Positions 16,888-24,675 of a stretch of 64,000 bases of DNA are shown here, one piece after another. Positions within the stretch are counted from its first letter, which is position 1. The number at the start of each line of letters is the position of its first letter. Below the pieces are notes generated by a model. That model did not search any database. It had not been told where the DNA came from and saw nothing but the letters and a program-made list of their open reading frames with translations. The position numbers and the translations under genes are program-made. The DNA comes from Halobacterium litoreum. GTDB taxonomy: Archaea; Halobacteriota; Halobacteria; Halobacteriales; Halobacteriaceae. The DNA lies in assembly GCF_021233415.1 (NCBI RefSeq), contig NZ_CP089466.1:2356001-2420000 (forward strand), in the 5' to 3' direction.

Positions 16888-16917
16888 CACACCCCACACC
16901 CTTATTTGGGGCGTGTG
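16888..16917. repeat. Inverted repeat between halolysin and aconitase genes
   Basis: The arms cacacccca (16888-16896) and tggggcgtgtg (16907-16917) pair with one bulged base around an A/T-rich loop. The position, 63 bp past the halolysin stop and upstream of the aconitase promoter, fits a terminator or an operator. Confidence 0.45.
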
Positions 16918-16980
16918 AACACGGAACGGGAAGTGGGCGTTTGCGCCCGACGCGGGGCGTCCGACGGCGGCCCGCGAGGA

Positions 16981-18564
16981 CTACTGGTACTCCGTGATGG
17001 TGAGCGTGTAGTCGCCGCTCCCGTCGTAGGAGTCCACGAGCACGTGGAGGTCCGTCGACGTGTCGGGGTCGGTGATGGTGATGGTCTCCTCGGAGTTCGT
17101 CGTCCACGACCGGTAGTCGTAACTCGACGTCGACGGACACGTCCCGGTGCCGTCGTTCGCGTACAAATCGAAGTCCGCCGTCGACGGCCCGGACAGTTCG
17201 ATTACCACCTCGCTCGGCGAACTGTACGAGAAACTGTACGTCCAGCACTTGTCGTCGTACCTACTCGACAGCGTGCCGGAGGCCGTCGACGTCGTGGAGT
17301 CGCCGCTTCCGCCGTCGCCGTCGTCGCCACCACCGCCCGACCCGGGCGTCGTCGTGACGGCGTTCCCAGCGTCGACGCGCCCCGAACCCTGCTGGTCGCT
17401 CGACAGCCCCACGTCCACCGCCGTCGCCTTCAGGTGGCTCCGGAGTTCGGCGTTCGTGAGGTCGTACTGTGCGAGCGTCAGGCCCGCGACGCCAGCGACC
17501 ACGGGCGTCGCCATCGACGTGCCCGAAATCTTGTCGTAGCCGTCGTCGGTCCACGTCGACAGCACGTTCGTCCCGGGCGCCGCGAGTTCGATGTCGCTCC
17601 CGTAGTTCGAGTACGACGCGAGCGTCTCGTCCGGGTCGAGCGCGCTCACGGCGAGACACTCCGAGTAGGCCGCCGGATACGAGACCGACCCCTGTCCGTC
17701 GTTGCCCGCCGCCGCGACGACGAGCGCGCCGTTGTTCGTCGCGTACGACACGGCGTTTTTCATCGTGTCCGTGTATCCGCCGCCGCCCAGCGAGAGGTTG
17801 ACGACGTCGGCGCCCTGGTCGGCCGCCCACGTCACGGCGTCCGCGATGTCCGCCGTGGAGCCGGAGCCCTGCTCGGAGAGCGCGCGCCCGGAGAGGACAC
17901 TGGAGTTCCCGATGCCGGTGACGCCCTCGCCGTTGTCGGTCTCCGCCGCGGAGATGCCGGCGACGTGCGTGCCGTGGTACTCGTCGGCGAGCACGTCCGG
18001 GTAGGGGTCGCTGTCGTCGTCCACGAAGTCCCGCCCGTAGTTCGACACGGACCCGTCCATGTTGCCGTCGAGGTCCGGATGGTCGTACTTCACGCCCTGG
18101 TCGACGACGCCGATGGTGACCCCGGAGTCGCCGAACGTCACGTCCCACGCCTCGGGCGCGTTCACCTGCTGGTCGGCGTACTGGTCGCCGTACCGCGGGT
18201 CGTTGGGCGCGACCTGCGCCTGCAGTTCGACGTTCTCCTCGACGTACTTCACGGCGTCCGCGCGCTCCAGTCGCTCCACGAAGTTCTCGTGGGCGGGCTC
18301 GGCCGCGTTCTCCGGCAGGCCGACGACCGTCGCGTTCAGCGCGTCGTTGGTTTTCACTGCCTCCTCGTTGCCCTTCAGGAACTGCTCGACGTACCCCTCG
18401 GGGTCGTCTTCGGCGCCGGACACGCCGACGATGTACTCGCGTCGGTCCGGCCCCTCGCCGTTGCCGGGCGACCCGGACGCCGCGCCGACCATCGCCACGG
18501 ACCCGACTGCCGCGCTCGTTGCTCCGAGGAAACTACGCCGCGTGAGGTTGGTGTTGTCTGCCAT
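16981..18564 (-). CDS. Halolysin-type subtilisin-like serine protease
   Basis: This 527-residue secreted protease uses the ATG giving MADNTNLTRRSF. It has a Tat signal (TRRSFLG at 8-14, hydrophobic core to about 35), an inhibitor-I9-like propeptide to about 125, and an S8 catalytic domain with triad D155 (VVDQG), H197 (HGTHVAG) and S350 (GTSMATP). After a Gly/Asp-rich linker (about 410-430) comes a C-terminal PPC-like beta domain. Halolysins digest extracellular protein in high salt. The gene is divergent from the dCTP deaminase-like gene. Confidence 0.95.
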   Translation of the reverse strand: MADNTNLTRRSFLGATSAAVGSVAMVGAASGSPGNGEGPDRREYIVGVSGAEDDPEGYVEQFLKGNEEAVKTNDALNATVVGLPENAAEPAHENFVERLERADAVKYVEENVELQAQVAPNDPRYGDQYADQQVNAPEAWDVTFGDSGVTIGVVDQGVKYDHPDLDGNMDGSVSNYGRDFVDDDSDPYPDVLADEYHGTHVAGISAAETDNGEGVTGIGNSSVLSGRALSEQGSGSTADIADAVTWAADQGADVVNLSLGGGGYTDTMKNAVSYATNNGALVVAAAGNDGQGSVSYPAAYSECLAVSALDPDETLASYSNYGSDIELAAPGTNVLSTWTDDGYDKISGTSMATPVVAGVAGLTLAQYDLTNAELRSHLKATAVDVGLSSDQQGSGRVDAGNAVTTTPGSGGGGDDGDGGSGDSTTSTASGTLSSRYDDKCWTYSFSYSSPSEVVIELSGPSTADFDLYANDGTGTCPSTSSYDYRSWTTNSEETITITDPDTSTDLHVLVDSYDGSGDYTLTITEYQ

Positions 18565-18591
18565 CCCGTCCGCCACGTGAGCGCCACCCAA

Positions 18592-18600
18592 CTTAATATC
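18592..18600 (-). promoter_or_regulatory. TATA-like box of the halolysin gene
   Basis: On the minus strand GATATTAAG lies about 30 bp upstream of the chosen ATG at 18564. The surrounding 60 bp are unusually A/T-rich for this genome and serve two divergent genes. Confidence 0.5.
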
Positions 18601-18701
18601 TTTCTAGAGTTAGCGTAAATTAGTTCGCTGAGAACGGAAATAAATTCGCGCGGCGTTTCCGAACCGACAGAGAGTAGGCACCGAACGCGCAGGGCTTCAG
18701 C

Positions 18702-19181
18702 ATGTACGAGAGCGGTTCGTTCGTCGCCGAACACGTCGACCCGGTCACCGCCGAGCAAGTCCAGCCCAACGGCGTCGACCTCACCGTCGAGGCCGTCTTC
18801 GAACAGCGCGAACCCGGCCGCATCGGCCGCGACGGCAAGGAAATCGGCGACCGGCAGCGCCGCCACCCCGAGGCCGGCGACGGCGACACCGACACGTTCT
18901 ACCTGCCGCCCGGCGGCTACGTCCTCCAGTACGCCGAAACCATCTCGATTCCCGACGGCCACGTCGGCTTCGTCTACCCGCGGTCGTCGCTCATGCGGAA
19001 CTCCTGTATGCTCAACACCGCCGTCTGGGACGCCGGCTACACCGGCAAGGGCGAAGGCCTCCTGCAGGTCCACCACGACGTCGAACTCGAGCGCGGCGCG
19101 CGCGTCGCCCAGCTCGTGCTCGCGGAGGGCGACCACGACGACACATACGACGGCAGTTACCAGGGCGAACGCGTCGAATAA
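18702..19181 (+). CDS. dCTP deaminase / dUTPase family enzyme
   Basis: This 159-residue protein belongs to the dCTP deaminase/dUTPase superfamily: QPNGVDLTVEAVF near 21, a FVYPRSSLMRNSC block near 89, AVWDAGYTGKGEGLL near 107, and RVAQLVLAEG near 132. These enzymes keep dUTP low and supply dUMP for thymidylate. The glutamate in the GKGEG segment is where dCTP deaminases carry their catalytic acid. I cannot decide from sequence alone between deaminase, dUTPase and a bifunctional enzyme. Confidence 0.88.
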   Translation: MYESGSFVAEHVDPVTAEQVQPNGVDLTVEAVFEQREPGRIGRDGKEIGDRQRRHPEAGDGDTDTFYLPPGGYVLQYAETISIPDGHVGFVYPRSSLMRNSCMLNTAVWDAGYTGKGEGLLQVHHDVELERGARVAQLVLAEGDHDDTYDGSYQGERVE

Positions 19182-19230
19182 CGCCGCTCGCCGGCGAGCC
19201 TTTTTGACGGTCGGCGGCGAGGACGCGACT

Positions 19231-19395
19231 ATGGACCGAACGCGAGCGGGCGGCGTCGCGCTCACCGCGGCCGGCGTCGCGGGCTACGTCGCCGGCGTCC
19301 TCGCGCCCTATCCGGGGCGGGCGTTCAGCGTCACCGCGGTCATCGTCGGCATCACGCTCGCGAGCATCGGGTCCGGCAGCGAGGTGCCGCGATGA
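19231..19395 (+). CDS. Small two-helix membrane protein
   Basis: A 54-residue protein with two hydrophobic segments (about 6-27 and 32-47). Its stop overlaps the start of corA (ATGA), so the two are translationally coupled, and a TATA-like ctttttg lies about 30 bp upstream. Its function is unknown; co-translation suggests a link with the CorA channel, or it may just be a promoter-proximal small ORF. Confidence 0.65.
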   Translation: MDRTRAGGVALTAAGVAGYVAGVLAPYPGRAFSVTAVIVGITLASIGSGSEVPR

Positions 19396-20372
19396 CCGTC
19401 GAGACCGTCGTCTACGACGAGCACGGGCACGGCGCCCGCGACGACCCGGTGGACGCGCGCGACGACGCCGGCACCACGTGGGTGCGCGTCGTCGACCCGA
19501 CCGACGCGGAACTCGACGAAATCGCCGCCGGCTACGGACTCCACGCGCTCGAAATCGAGGACGTGCTCGGCGACGTCCGCCCGAAAGTCGAGGAGTTCGA
19601 CGAACACACGCTCGTCCTCGTGAAAGCCGCGACGCTCCGCCGCGGCGACGTCGCGTTCGCCGACGAACTCCGCGACGAACCGGTCGGCTTCTTCGTCGGC
19701 GACGACTGGCTCGTCACCATCGAACCCGACCGCGTCGCCGCACTCGACGCCGTCTGGGACCGCGTCGCGCGCGAAGAACCGCGCCTGCTCTCCCACGGCC
19801 CCGACTTCGCCGCGTACCGCGGCATCGACCGCGTCGTCGACGACTACTACGCCATCCTCGACGACATCGAGGACGACATCGAAGCCGTCGAAGACGAAGT
19901 CGTCGACCCCGCCGGCGAGGACGTGCTCGAACGCATCAACAGCCTCCGCCGGGACCTGCTGTCGGTGCGCCGCCTCCTCTGGCCGACCCGTGACGCCGTC
20001 GGCGTGCTCGCGCGCGGCGACCCCGTACACGTCGACGTGGCCACGGAGAAGTACTTCCGGGACGTCTACGACCACCTCGTCCAACTCGTCGACCTCACGG
20101 AGACGTACCGCGACCTCACGAGCAGCGCGCGAGACATCTACCTGAACGCGCTGTCGATGTCCACGAACGAGGTGATGAAGACGCTCACCGTCGTCGCCAC
20201 CATCCTCCTCCCGCTCACGTTCGTCGTCGGCGTCTACGGCATGAACTTCCAGGATAGCGCGCTGAACATGCCGGAACTCGGCTGGCAGTACGGCTACCCC
20301 GCCGTGATGCTCGGCATGGCGCTGACGGCGGGCATCCTCGTCGCGTACTTCCGGCGCGAGAACTGGCTCTAG
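19392..20372 (+). CDS. corA: CorA-type magnesium/divalent cation transporter
   Basis: This 326-residue protein has the CorA layout: a large acidic N-terminal cytoplasmic domain, a long helix (residues about 200-260) and two C-terminal membrane helices. The signature YGMNF follows the first helix (near residue 281), and a short loop separates it from the last helix. CorA forms a pentameric channel gated by cytosolic magnesium. It is coupled to the small upstream membrane protein. Its stop overlaps the stop of the convergent gene by 3 bp. Confidence 0.93.
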   Translation: MTVETVVYDEHGHGARDDPVDARDDAGTTWVRVVDPTDAELDEIAAGYGLHALEIEDVLGDVRPKVEEFDEHTLVLVKAATLRRGDVAFADELRDEPVGFFVGDDWLVTIEPDRVAALDAVWDRVAREEPRLLSHGPDFAAYRGIDRVVDDYYAILDDIEDDIEAVEDEVVDPAGEDVLERINSLRRDLLSVRRLLWPTRDAVGVLARGDPVHVDVATEKYFRDVYDHLVQLVDLTETYRDLTSSARDIYLNALSMSTNEVMKTLTVVATILLPLTFVVGVYGMNFQDSALNMPELGWQYGYPAVMLGMALTAGILVAYFRRENWL

Positions 20373-20887
20373 CGCACGTCGTCGAACAACTCCGCGAACG
20401 TGTCCACGACGTGTGGCGGGTACGCGTCCGAGTCCAGCGACACGACCGCCGTGTCCTCGCCGGCCTCGGTTCGCGCGAGCACCGCGTGGACGAACCGGAA
20501 CGCCGTCTCCGTCGACACGGCGTCGAGAATCGACGCGAGGTCGTCCACGCGAACCGTCGTCGCTCCCTCCCACGCCGAGAGATACTCGTGGACGAGCGCG
20601 CCGACCTCGCCGACCGCGCTCTCCCTCGGAACGGTCTCCACGACGCCCGACGCCGCCTCGGCGCAGTCGGCGCTCGCCGTCGCCGCAGCACTCCCGCGAG
20701 ACTGTTCCCCGACGCTCACGACGACGACGCGGTCGGCGTCCCCCGACCACTGCGCCAACCACGACTCCGCGTCGCGTTCGTACGTTACTCCGATGACGTT
20801 CGATTCGTGTTCGACGGCGTCAGCCGCCTCGTCGCCCCCAGTGACGAGGACGCTCGCCGAACCGAGTCGGGCCTCCTCCCCTCGCAT
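20369..20887 (-). CDS. Haloarchaeal DUF7504-like protein
   Basis: This 172-residue protein uses the ATG giving MRGEEARLGSASVLVTGG. The longer frame upstream runs into tRNA-derived sequence and is not coding. A first strand and loop (SVLVTGGDEAADA) resemble a degraded P-loop fold, followed by VIGVTYERDA and, near the end, ATTVRVDDLASILDAVS. This pattern is shared by haloarchaeal KaiC/DUF7504-like proteins often tied to signalling, but no Walker A lysine is visible. Its function is unknown. Confidence 0.75.
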   Translation of the reverse strand: MRGEEARLGSASVLVTGGDEAADAVEHESNVIGVTYERDAESWLAQWSGDADRVVVVSVGEQSRGSAAATASADCAEAASGVVETVPRESAVGEVGALVHEYLSAWEGATTVRVDDLASILDAVSTETAFRFVHAVLARTEAGEDTAVVSLDSDAYPPHVVDTFAELFDDVR

Positions 20888-21018
20888 GAGTCGGTACTCC
20901 TGAAACTTTGGTGTGCCGACATAAACTTTGCTAGTTCGTGGCGTGACACCGACCGCCGAACAGCGCCCGCGACGCCCGAACCACACCACAGCCAGCACGT
21001 ACCGGAACCGCCGGTACG

Positions 21019-21042
21019 TGGACTCGCTAGGATTTGAACCCA
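21019..21042 (-). repeat. Partial copy of the tRNA-Ala 3' end
   Basis: These 24 bp match the 3' end of the tRNA-Ala gene (21149-21172) with one mismatch, in the same orientation, 106 bp downstream of the tRNA. Duplicated tRNA 3' ends are typical attachment-site scars of integrating elements. No integrase is nearby. Confidence 0.7.
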
Positions 21043-21074
21043 GAACGAGACTCGCTTCGCTCGTCTCGTAGGGC

Positions 21075-21087
21075 TTCAAATCCCAGC
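21075..21087 (+). repeat. Inverted copy of tRNA-Ala T-arm segment
   Basis: ttcaaatcccagc is the exact reverse complement of part of the tRNA-Ala T-arm as read on the plus strand (21157-21169). It lies between the tRNA and its direct 3' copy and is flanked by two further inverted repeats (21043-21067 and 21103-21140). Confidence 0.55.
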
Positions 21088-21148
21088 TCACCACCGCGAG
21101 AACTGACGCGAAGCGACACACGCGTCGCTTCGCGGTCAGGTACAGTAG

Positions 21149-21220
21149 TGGACTCGCTGGGATTTGAACCCAGGGCCTCTTCCTTGCGAAGGAAGCGATC
21201 TACCCCTGATCTACGAGCCC
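21149..21220 (-). tRNA. tRNA-Ala(CGC)
   Basis: The 72-nt minus-strand sequence folds into a complete cloverleaf: acceptor GGGCTCG/CGAGTCC, D-arm with AGGGGTA loop, anticodon stem CTTCC/GGAAG with loop TTCGCAA (anticodon CGC, reading GCG), and T-arm CTGGG-TTCAAAT-CCCAG. The acceptor has the G3-U70 wobble pair that identifies tRNA-Ala. No intron is present and CCA is not encoded. Confidence 0.95.
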
Positions 21221-21328
21221 GCACCCGAAATCAGTCGACCGGCGTACTTCAGGCTTCTGTTTCGCGGGACTAGCGCGGACGGCGCGCGTGGGGAAGGACT
21301 ATTCGTGGCGGCGGTGACGTATCGGTCG

Positions 21329-21649
21329 ATGGAACGGAGCATCGACGTGTCGGGCGGCGTTCTCAACGTCGTCTTCTACGTGCTCCAACTGGCCGTGTTC
21401 TTGCTGGCGGTGGTGTACGTCGCGTTTCCGCTCGATAGCGCCGCCAAAATCCTGTTGGCGTTCCTGTTCGCGTCGCTGGTCGCCGCGATGGTGGTCGGCG
21501 CGTGGCGGTCGACCCAGGGCGGCGAACACGCGCACACCGGCAGCGGCGACATCACCTACGACCCGGTCGCGGACCCCGGACAGGCGGCGAAAGACCGGTG
21601 GGAGAAAGCGGTTCGCAGGCTCCCCGGCGGGGACGACGACCGGGACTGA
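21329..21649 (+). CDS. Small membrane protein, two helices
   Basis: This 106-residue protein uses the ATG giving MERSIDVSGG. Two hydrophobic helices (about 11-33 and 38-62) precede an acidic soluble tail (GDITYDPVADPGQAAKDRWEKA). I do not recognise a function; this looks like a conserved haloarchaeal membrane protein. The upstream extension to 21164 crosses the tRNA-Ala gene and is discarded. Confidence 0.72.
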   Translation: MERSIDVSGGVLNVVFYVLQLAVFLLAVVYVAFPLDSAAKILLAFLFASLVAAMVVGAWRSTQGGEHAHTGSGDITYDPVADPGQAAKDRWEKAVRRLPGGDDDRD

Positions 21650-21855
21650 CCGGGAGTCGAGCCAGCGAACGAAGCAACGTCACGGTCTGCGTGCGGCCTC
21701 GTCGGCGGCCTGTTCGGTCTCCGTGGACTCTGCGACCGTCCAGCGGGTCGGACGTGAGGCGGCTAAACGTGGACGGCGCAGTGCCACCGCCCGTTAGGTG
21801 GACGCTGAGTCGCGAAGTACAGCACGAACAGTCGCCTGCAATCAACGGTGGGCGG
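21650..21855. other. Intergenic, nothing recognised
   Basis: About 200 bp between a small membrane protein gene and the promoter of the zinc-ribbon gene. No convincing ORF, hairpin or RNA motif was seen. Confidence 0.4.
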
Positions 21856-21863
21856 GAAGTTGA

Positions 21864-21872
21864 TGCATATAT
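21864..21872 (+). promoter_or_regulatory. TATA-like box of the zinc-ribbon gene
   Basis: gcatatatc lies about 30 bp upstream of the ATG at 21899. This A/T run in GC-rich surroundings supports that start rather than the ATG at 21848. Confidence 0.55.
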
Positions 21873-21898
21873 CCGACAACCGTGCGTTCTTACGTTGT

Positions 21899-22216
21899 AT
21901 GAGATTCTGTGACGGGTGCGGCTCGATGATGCGCACGGAGGGCGACACGTGGGTGTGTGGCGCCTGTGGGAACGAGGAGCACCGCGACTCGCAGGCAGAA
22001 GCGGCGATGACGACCCAGAACGGACAGCAGGACGACGGAACGCCTGCCGTGGCCGACGCGACCCAGGACTCCAGCGAGACGATGCAAGAGCCCTGTCCGG
22101 CGGACGACTGCGACAGCGACCGAGCCGACTACGAGATGATACCGAAACCGGGCGGCTCCTACGAAGTCCGGCTGTTCACCTGCGTCGAGTGCGGTCACAA
22201 GTGGCGCGACTCCTGA
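21899..22216 (+). CDS. RPA12/TFS-like zinc-ribbon protein with atypical C-terminal ribbon
   Basis: This 105-residue protein uses the ATG giving MRFCDGCGSMM. The N-terminal ribbon (C4-x2-C7 ... C20-x2-C23) resembles RNA polymerase subunit M/TFS. A 40-residue acidic linker follows. The C-terminal ribbon is C66-x4-C71 ... C95-x2-C98 and ends CGHKWRDS. Archaeal TFS rescues stalled polymerase through an acidic Asp-Glu hairpin between the last two Cys pairs; here that segment reads KPGGSYEVRL, with no Asp-Glu pair. It may therefore bind RNA polymerase without promoting cleavage, or do something else. Confidence 0.82.
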   Translation: MRFCDGCGSMMRTEGDTWVCGACGNEEHRDSQAEAAMTTQNGQQDDGTPAVADATQDSSETMQEPCPADDCDSDRADYEMIPKPGGSYEVRLFTCVECGHKWRDS

Positions 22217-22290
22217 CGGTGCATCCTACAAACCCCGCGAACAGTTCAAACTCCAGGGTCCAAATCCCGCCCGCTCACGCCGCCACCGCA

Positions 22291-22330
22291 CGGACAGCGA
22301 CGCGCGCGTCGCTGTCCGGTGCGAGTTTTT
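22291..22330 (+). terminator. Palindromic hairpin with T run after the zinc-ribbon gene
   Basis: A perfect 28-bp palindrome (22291-22318, arms cggacagcgacgcg and its complement), extendable by a few bases with one bulge, is followed by gcgagttttt. It looks like an intrinsic-type terminator for the zinc-ribbon gene and sits just upstream of the tRNA-Arg end on the other strand. Confidence 0.6.
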
Positions 22331-22337
22331 CGAGAAG

Positions 22338-22410
22338 CGGGCGCGAAGGGATTTGAACCCCTGACATCTTGGTCCGGAACCAAGTGCTCTGTCCGCTGAG
22401 CTACGCGCCC
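22338..22410 (-). tRNA. tRNA-Arg(CCG)
   Basis: A 73-nt minus-strand cloverleaf: acceptor GGGCGCG/CGCGCCC with discriminator G, D-arm GCTC/GAGC, anticodon stem CTTGG/CCAAG with loop TTCCGGA (anticodon CCG, reading CGG), and T-arm AGGGG-TTCAAAT-CCCTT. No intron is present and CCA is not encoded. Confidence 0.95.
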
Positions 22411-22460
22411 TCACATCCCTTTTGTACGACCGTCGGTATAACGGTTGTGAGTGGTCGCGG

Positions 22461-23930
22461 TCACCCGGCGGTCGAGTCGGTGTCGACGATGGTGCGTTTC
22501 CACGTGCCGCGCGTGAACCACGCGGCGGCGACGATGGCGCCGACGATGTTCCCGAGGGCCATGCCGACCCAGATGCCGGTGGCGCCCCAGCCGAGGGTGA
22601 ACGCGAAGAAGTAGACGGTGGGGACGCGGCCGAGCCACAGCGTGACCATCGAGATTGCCATCGCGGTCTTGGTGTTGCCGGCGCCGCGGAACGCGCCGAG
22701 CAGGACCTGGAGGACGCCGATGAACACGAACTCGACGGCGCGGATGCGAACGTACGTCGAACCGTAGTCGACGATGGCGGCGGCGTTCTCCGAGCCCGGA
22801 CTGATGAACACGGAGACGACGGGCCGGGGGAAGAGTGCGGCGACGACGGCGATGCCGAACAGGACGGCGGCGGCGAACTTCGCGGCGAGCCAGACGGCGC
22901 GTTCGGCGCGCTCGGTCTGTTTCGCGCCGAGGTTCTGACCGACCATCGTGTTCGTCGCTCTGCCGAGCCCCATCGCGGGCAGGAACACGAGCGAGATGAG
23001 GCGGTTCCCGAGGCCGAACGCGCCGACGACGCCGGGCGCGAACGACGCGACCATCGCGGTGAGCGTAATCATCGCGAGCGCGCTCGTGGACTGTTCGGCG
23101 GCGCTCGGCGTGCCGACGCGGACGATGCGGGATATCATCGCCGGGTCGGGAGTGAAATGCGAGAGTTCGATGTCGGGGCCGGCGGTCGTGAAGAAGAGGA
23201 CGTAGAGCCCGAGGATGGCGGCGACGAACCGCGCGAAGATGGTGGCGATGGCGGCGCCCTCGATGCCCATGCCGCCGAAGCCGGTGGCGGCGTACAGCGA
23301 GGACTGGACGCCGGTCGCGCCGACCATCCCGAACAGGGGGTTGTCGGCGAACCCGAAGATGAGGATGGGGTCGAGGACGACGTTGATGGCGACGCTGACG
23401 AACATCACGATCATCGGCGTGCGCGTGTTGCCGTAGCCACGCATCAGCGACGAGAACACGAAGAACCCGAACAGCGCCGGCATCCCGAGGAAGAACACCT
23501 CCATGTAGTCGGCGGCCATCGGGATGACGACCGCGGCGGTCTCCTCGTCGGCGGGCAGCAACGCGAGCATGTCGCCGGTGACGAAGTGACCGACGACGCC
23601 GAGCACCGCGGAGATGCTGACGACGAAACCGAGCGTCTGGCCGGCGACTTTCCCCGCTGAGCCCTCGCTGTCGGCGCCCGTGAACTGCGCGACGAGAATC
23701 GAGCCGGCGGTCGTGAAGCCGCCGCCGACGGAGATGAGGAAGAACACGAGCGGGAACGCGAGCGAGAGCGCGGCGACGGCGTTCCCGGAGAGTTGGCCGA
23801 GCCAGAAGGTGTCCGCGAGGTTGTACGCGACCTGCAGGAGTTGGATGACGACCATCGGCCACGCGAGCCGAATCATCGGGCCGAGGAGGTCGCCGTCCGT
23901 GATGGAGGAAGAAGTCGGGGAGTCGGGCAC
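22461..23930 (-). CDS. MATE-family multidrug/metabolite exporter
   Basis: This 489-residue protein has about twelve membrane helices in two homologous halves, typical of MATE (NorM/DinF-type) exporters, which use Na+ or H+ to push out organic cations. The first half carries WPMVVIQLLQVAYNLADTFWLGQL near residue 24-47, and LMRGYGNTRTP near 188 is a conserved loop; the second half has LGAFRGAGNTKTAM near 400. The length is normal. The gene is monocistronic; the substrate cannot be told. Confidence 0.92.
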   Translation of the reverse strand: MPDSPTSSSITDGDLLGPMIRLAWPMVVIQLLQVAYNLADTFWLGQLSGNAVAALSLAFPLVFFLISVGGGFTTAGSILVAQFTGADSEGSAGKVAGQTLGFVVSISAVLGVVGHFVTGDMLALLPADEETAAVVIPMAADYMEVFFLGMPALFGFFVFSSLMRGYGNTRTPMIVMFVSVAINVVLDPILIFGFADNPLFGMVGATGVQSSLYAATGFGGMGIEGAAIATIFARFVAAILGLYVLFFTTAGPDIELSHFTPDPAMISRIVRVGTPSAAEQSTSALAMITLTAMVASFAPGVVGAFGLGNRLISLVFLPAMGLGRATNTMVGQNLGAKQTERAERAVWLAAKFAAAVLFGIAVVAALFPRPVVSVFISPGSENAAAIVDYGSTYVRIRAVEFVFIGVLQVLLGAFRGAGNTKTAMAISMVTLWLGRVPTVYFFAFTLGWGATGIWVGMALGNIVGAIVAAAWFTRGTWKRTIVDTDSTAG

Positions 23931-24004
23931 TACGGGAGTCCAGGCGGCGGGAGAATTTGAAAACTCCGACTTCTAGAAAGCCGGCAAACCGCGTGAATTG
24001 CCGC

Positions 24005-24583
24005 CTACGGCGTCTCGTCGGTCTCGACGGAGAACGACGCGGTCGGGTACGCGGTACACGTCAGCATGTACCCCTTCTCCATCTCGTCGTCGCTCAGCGT
24101 CTCGTTGTTCGAGTGCTGGACGAAGTCGTGGGAGTCCTCGCCGCTGGCGACGCGACCACCGCAGGAGAGACACTGCCCCTGGCGGCACGCGTACGGGAGG
24201 TCCCAGCCCTCGTCTTCGCCGGCGTCGAGGATGGTCTCGTTGTTCGCGACCTCGATGGTCTCGCCCTCTTTGACGTACTCGATTTCGTAGTACTCGACTT
24301 CGTCGTCGGCTATCGAGGACGGGTCGAAGCCCTCGTCTTCCTCTTCGCTGTCTTCGAGTTCTCCCTCTGCGCCGCCCGCGACGGCGCCGGCCGCGCCGCC
24401 ACCGCCGATGGAGCGGTTGTACGGCTCGGGGAAGTCCGTCTCGGGCACCGTGGAAGCCCGCTGTTCGAGGACCTCCTGTGCGATGTCCTCCGGGACGGGC
24501 TTCGACGTGCCCTTGAAGAAGTGGAGCACGACGAGGGTGAGCGCCATCCCGAGGCCGAAGACCAGCCCCAGTGTGTCTACCAT
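24005..24583 (-). CDS. 2Fe-2S ferredoxin with N-terminal membrane anchor
   Basis: This 192-residue protein begins with a hydrophobic helix (about residues 4-22), then a variable acidic, Gly-rich linker (about 55-95). The plant-type 2Fe-2S domain follows: YACRQGQCLSC and a later LTCTAYP supply the four cluster cysteines. Plant-type ferredoxins pass single electrons; this one would do so at the membrane surface. It is distinct from the usual soluble acidic haloarchaeal ferredoxin because of its anchor and linker. Confidence 0.9.
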   Translation of the reverse strand: MVDTLGLVFGLGMALTLVVLHFFKGTSKPVPEDIAQEVLEQRASTVPETDFPEPYNRSIGGGGAAGAVAGGAEGELEDSEEEDEGFDPSSIADDEVEYYEIEYVKEGETIEVANNETILDAGEDEGWDLPYACRQGQCLSCGGRVASGEDSHDFVQHSNNETLSDDEMEKGYMLTCTAYPTASFSVETDETP

Positions 24584-24675
24584 GTGCGGCGGTACGGAAG
24601 CGGTGTTTAACAGTATTGTGATTGCCCCACGCCGGCTTCGGGCGAGTTTTGAAACCCCACCGCGAACGCGTTCGC

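Noticed and set aside
21027-21224. Small minus-strand ORF over the tRNA-Ala region
   Set aside because: It is the tRNA gene and its duplicated 3' end read as protein.
22244-22272. tRNA-like segment ggtccaaatcccgcccgc on the plus strand
   Set aside because: Only a T-loop-like string with a weak stem; no acceptor or anticodon arm. Probably chance next to the tRNA-Arg gene.
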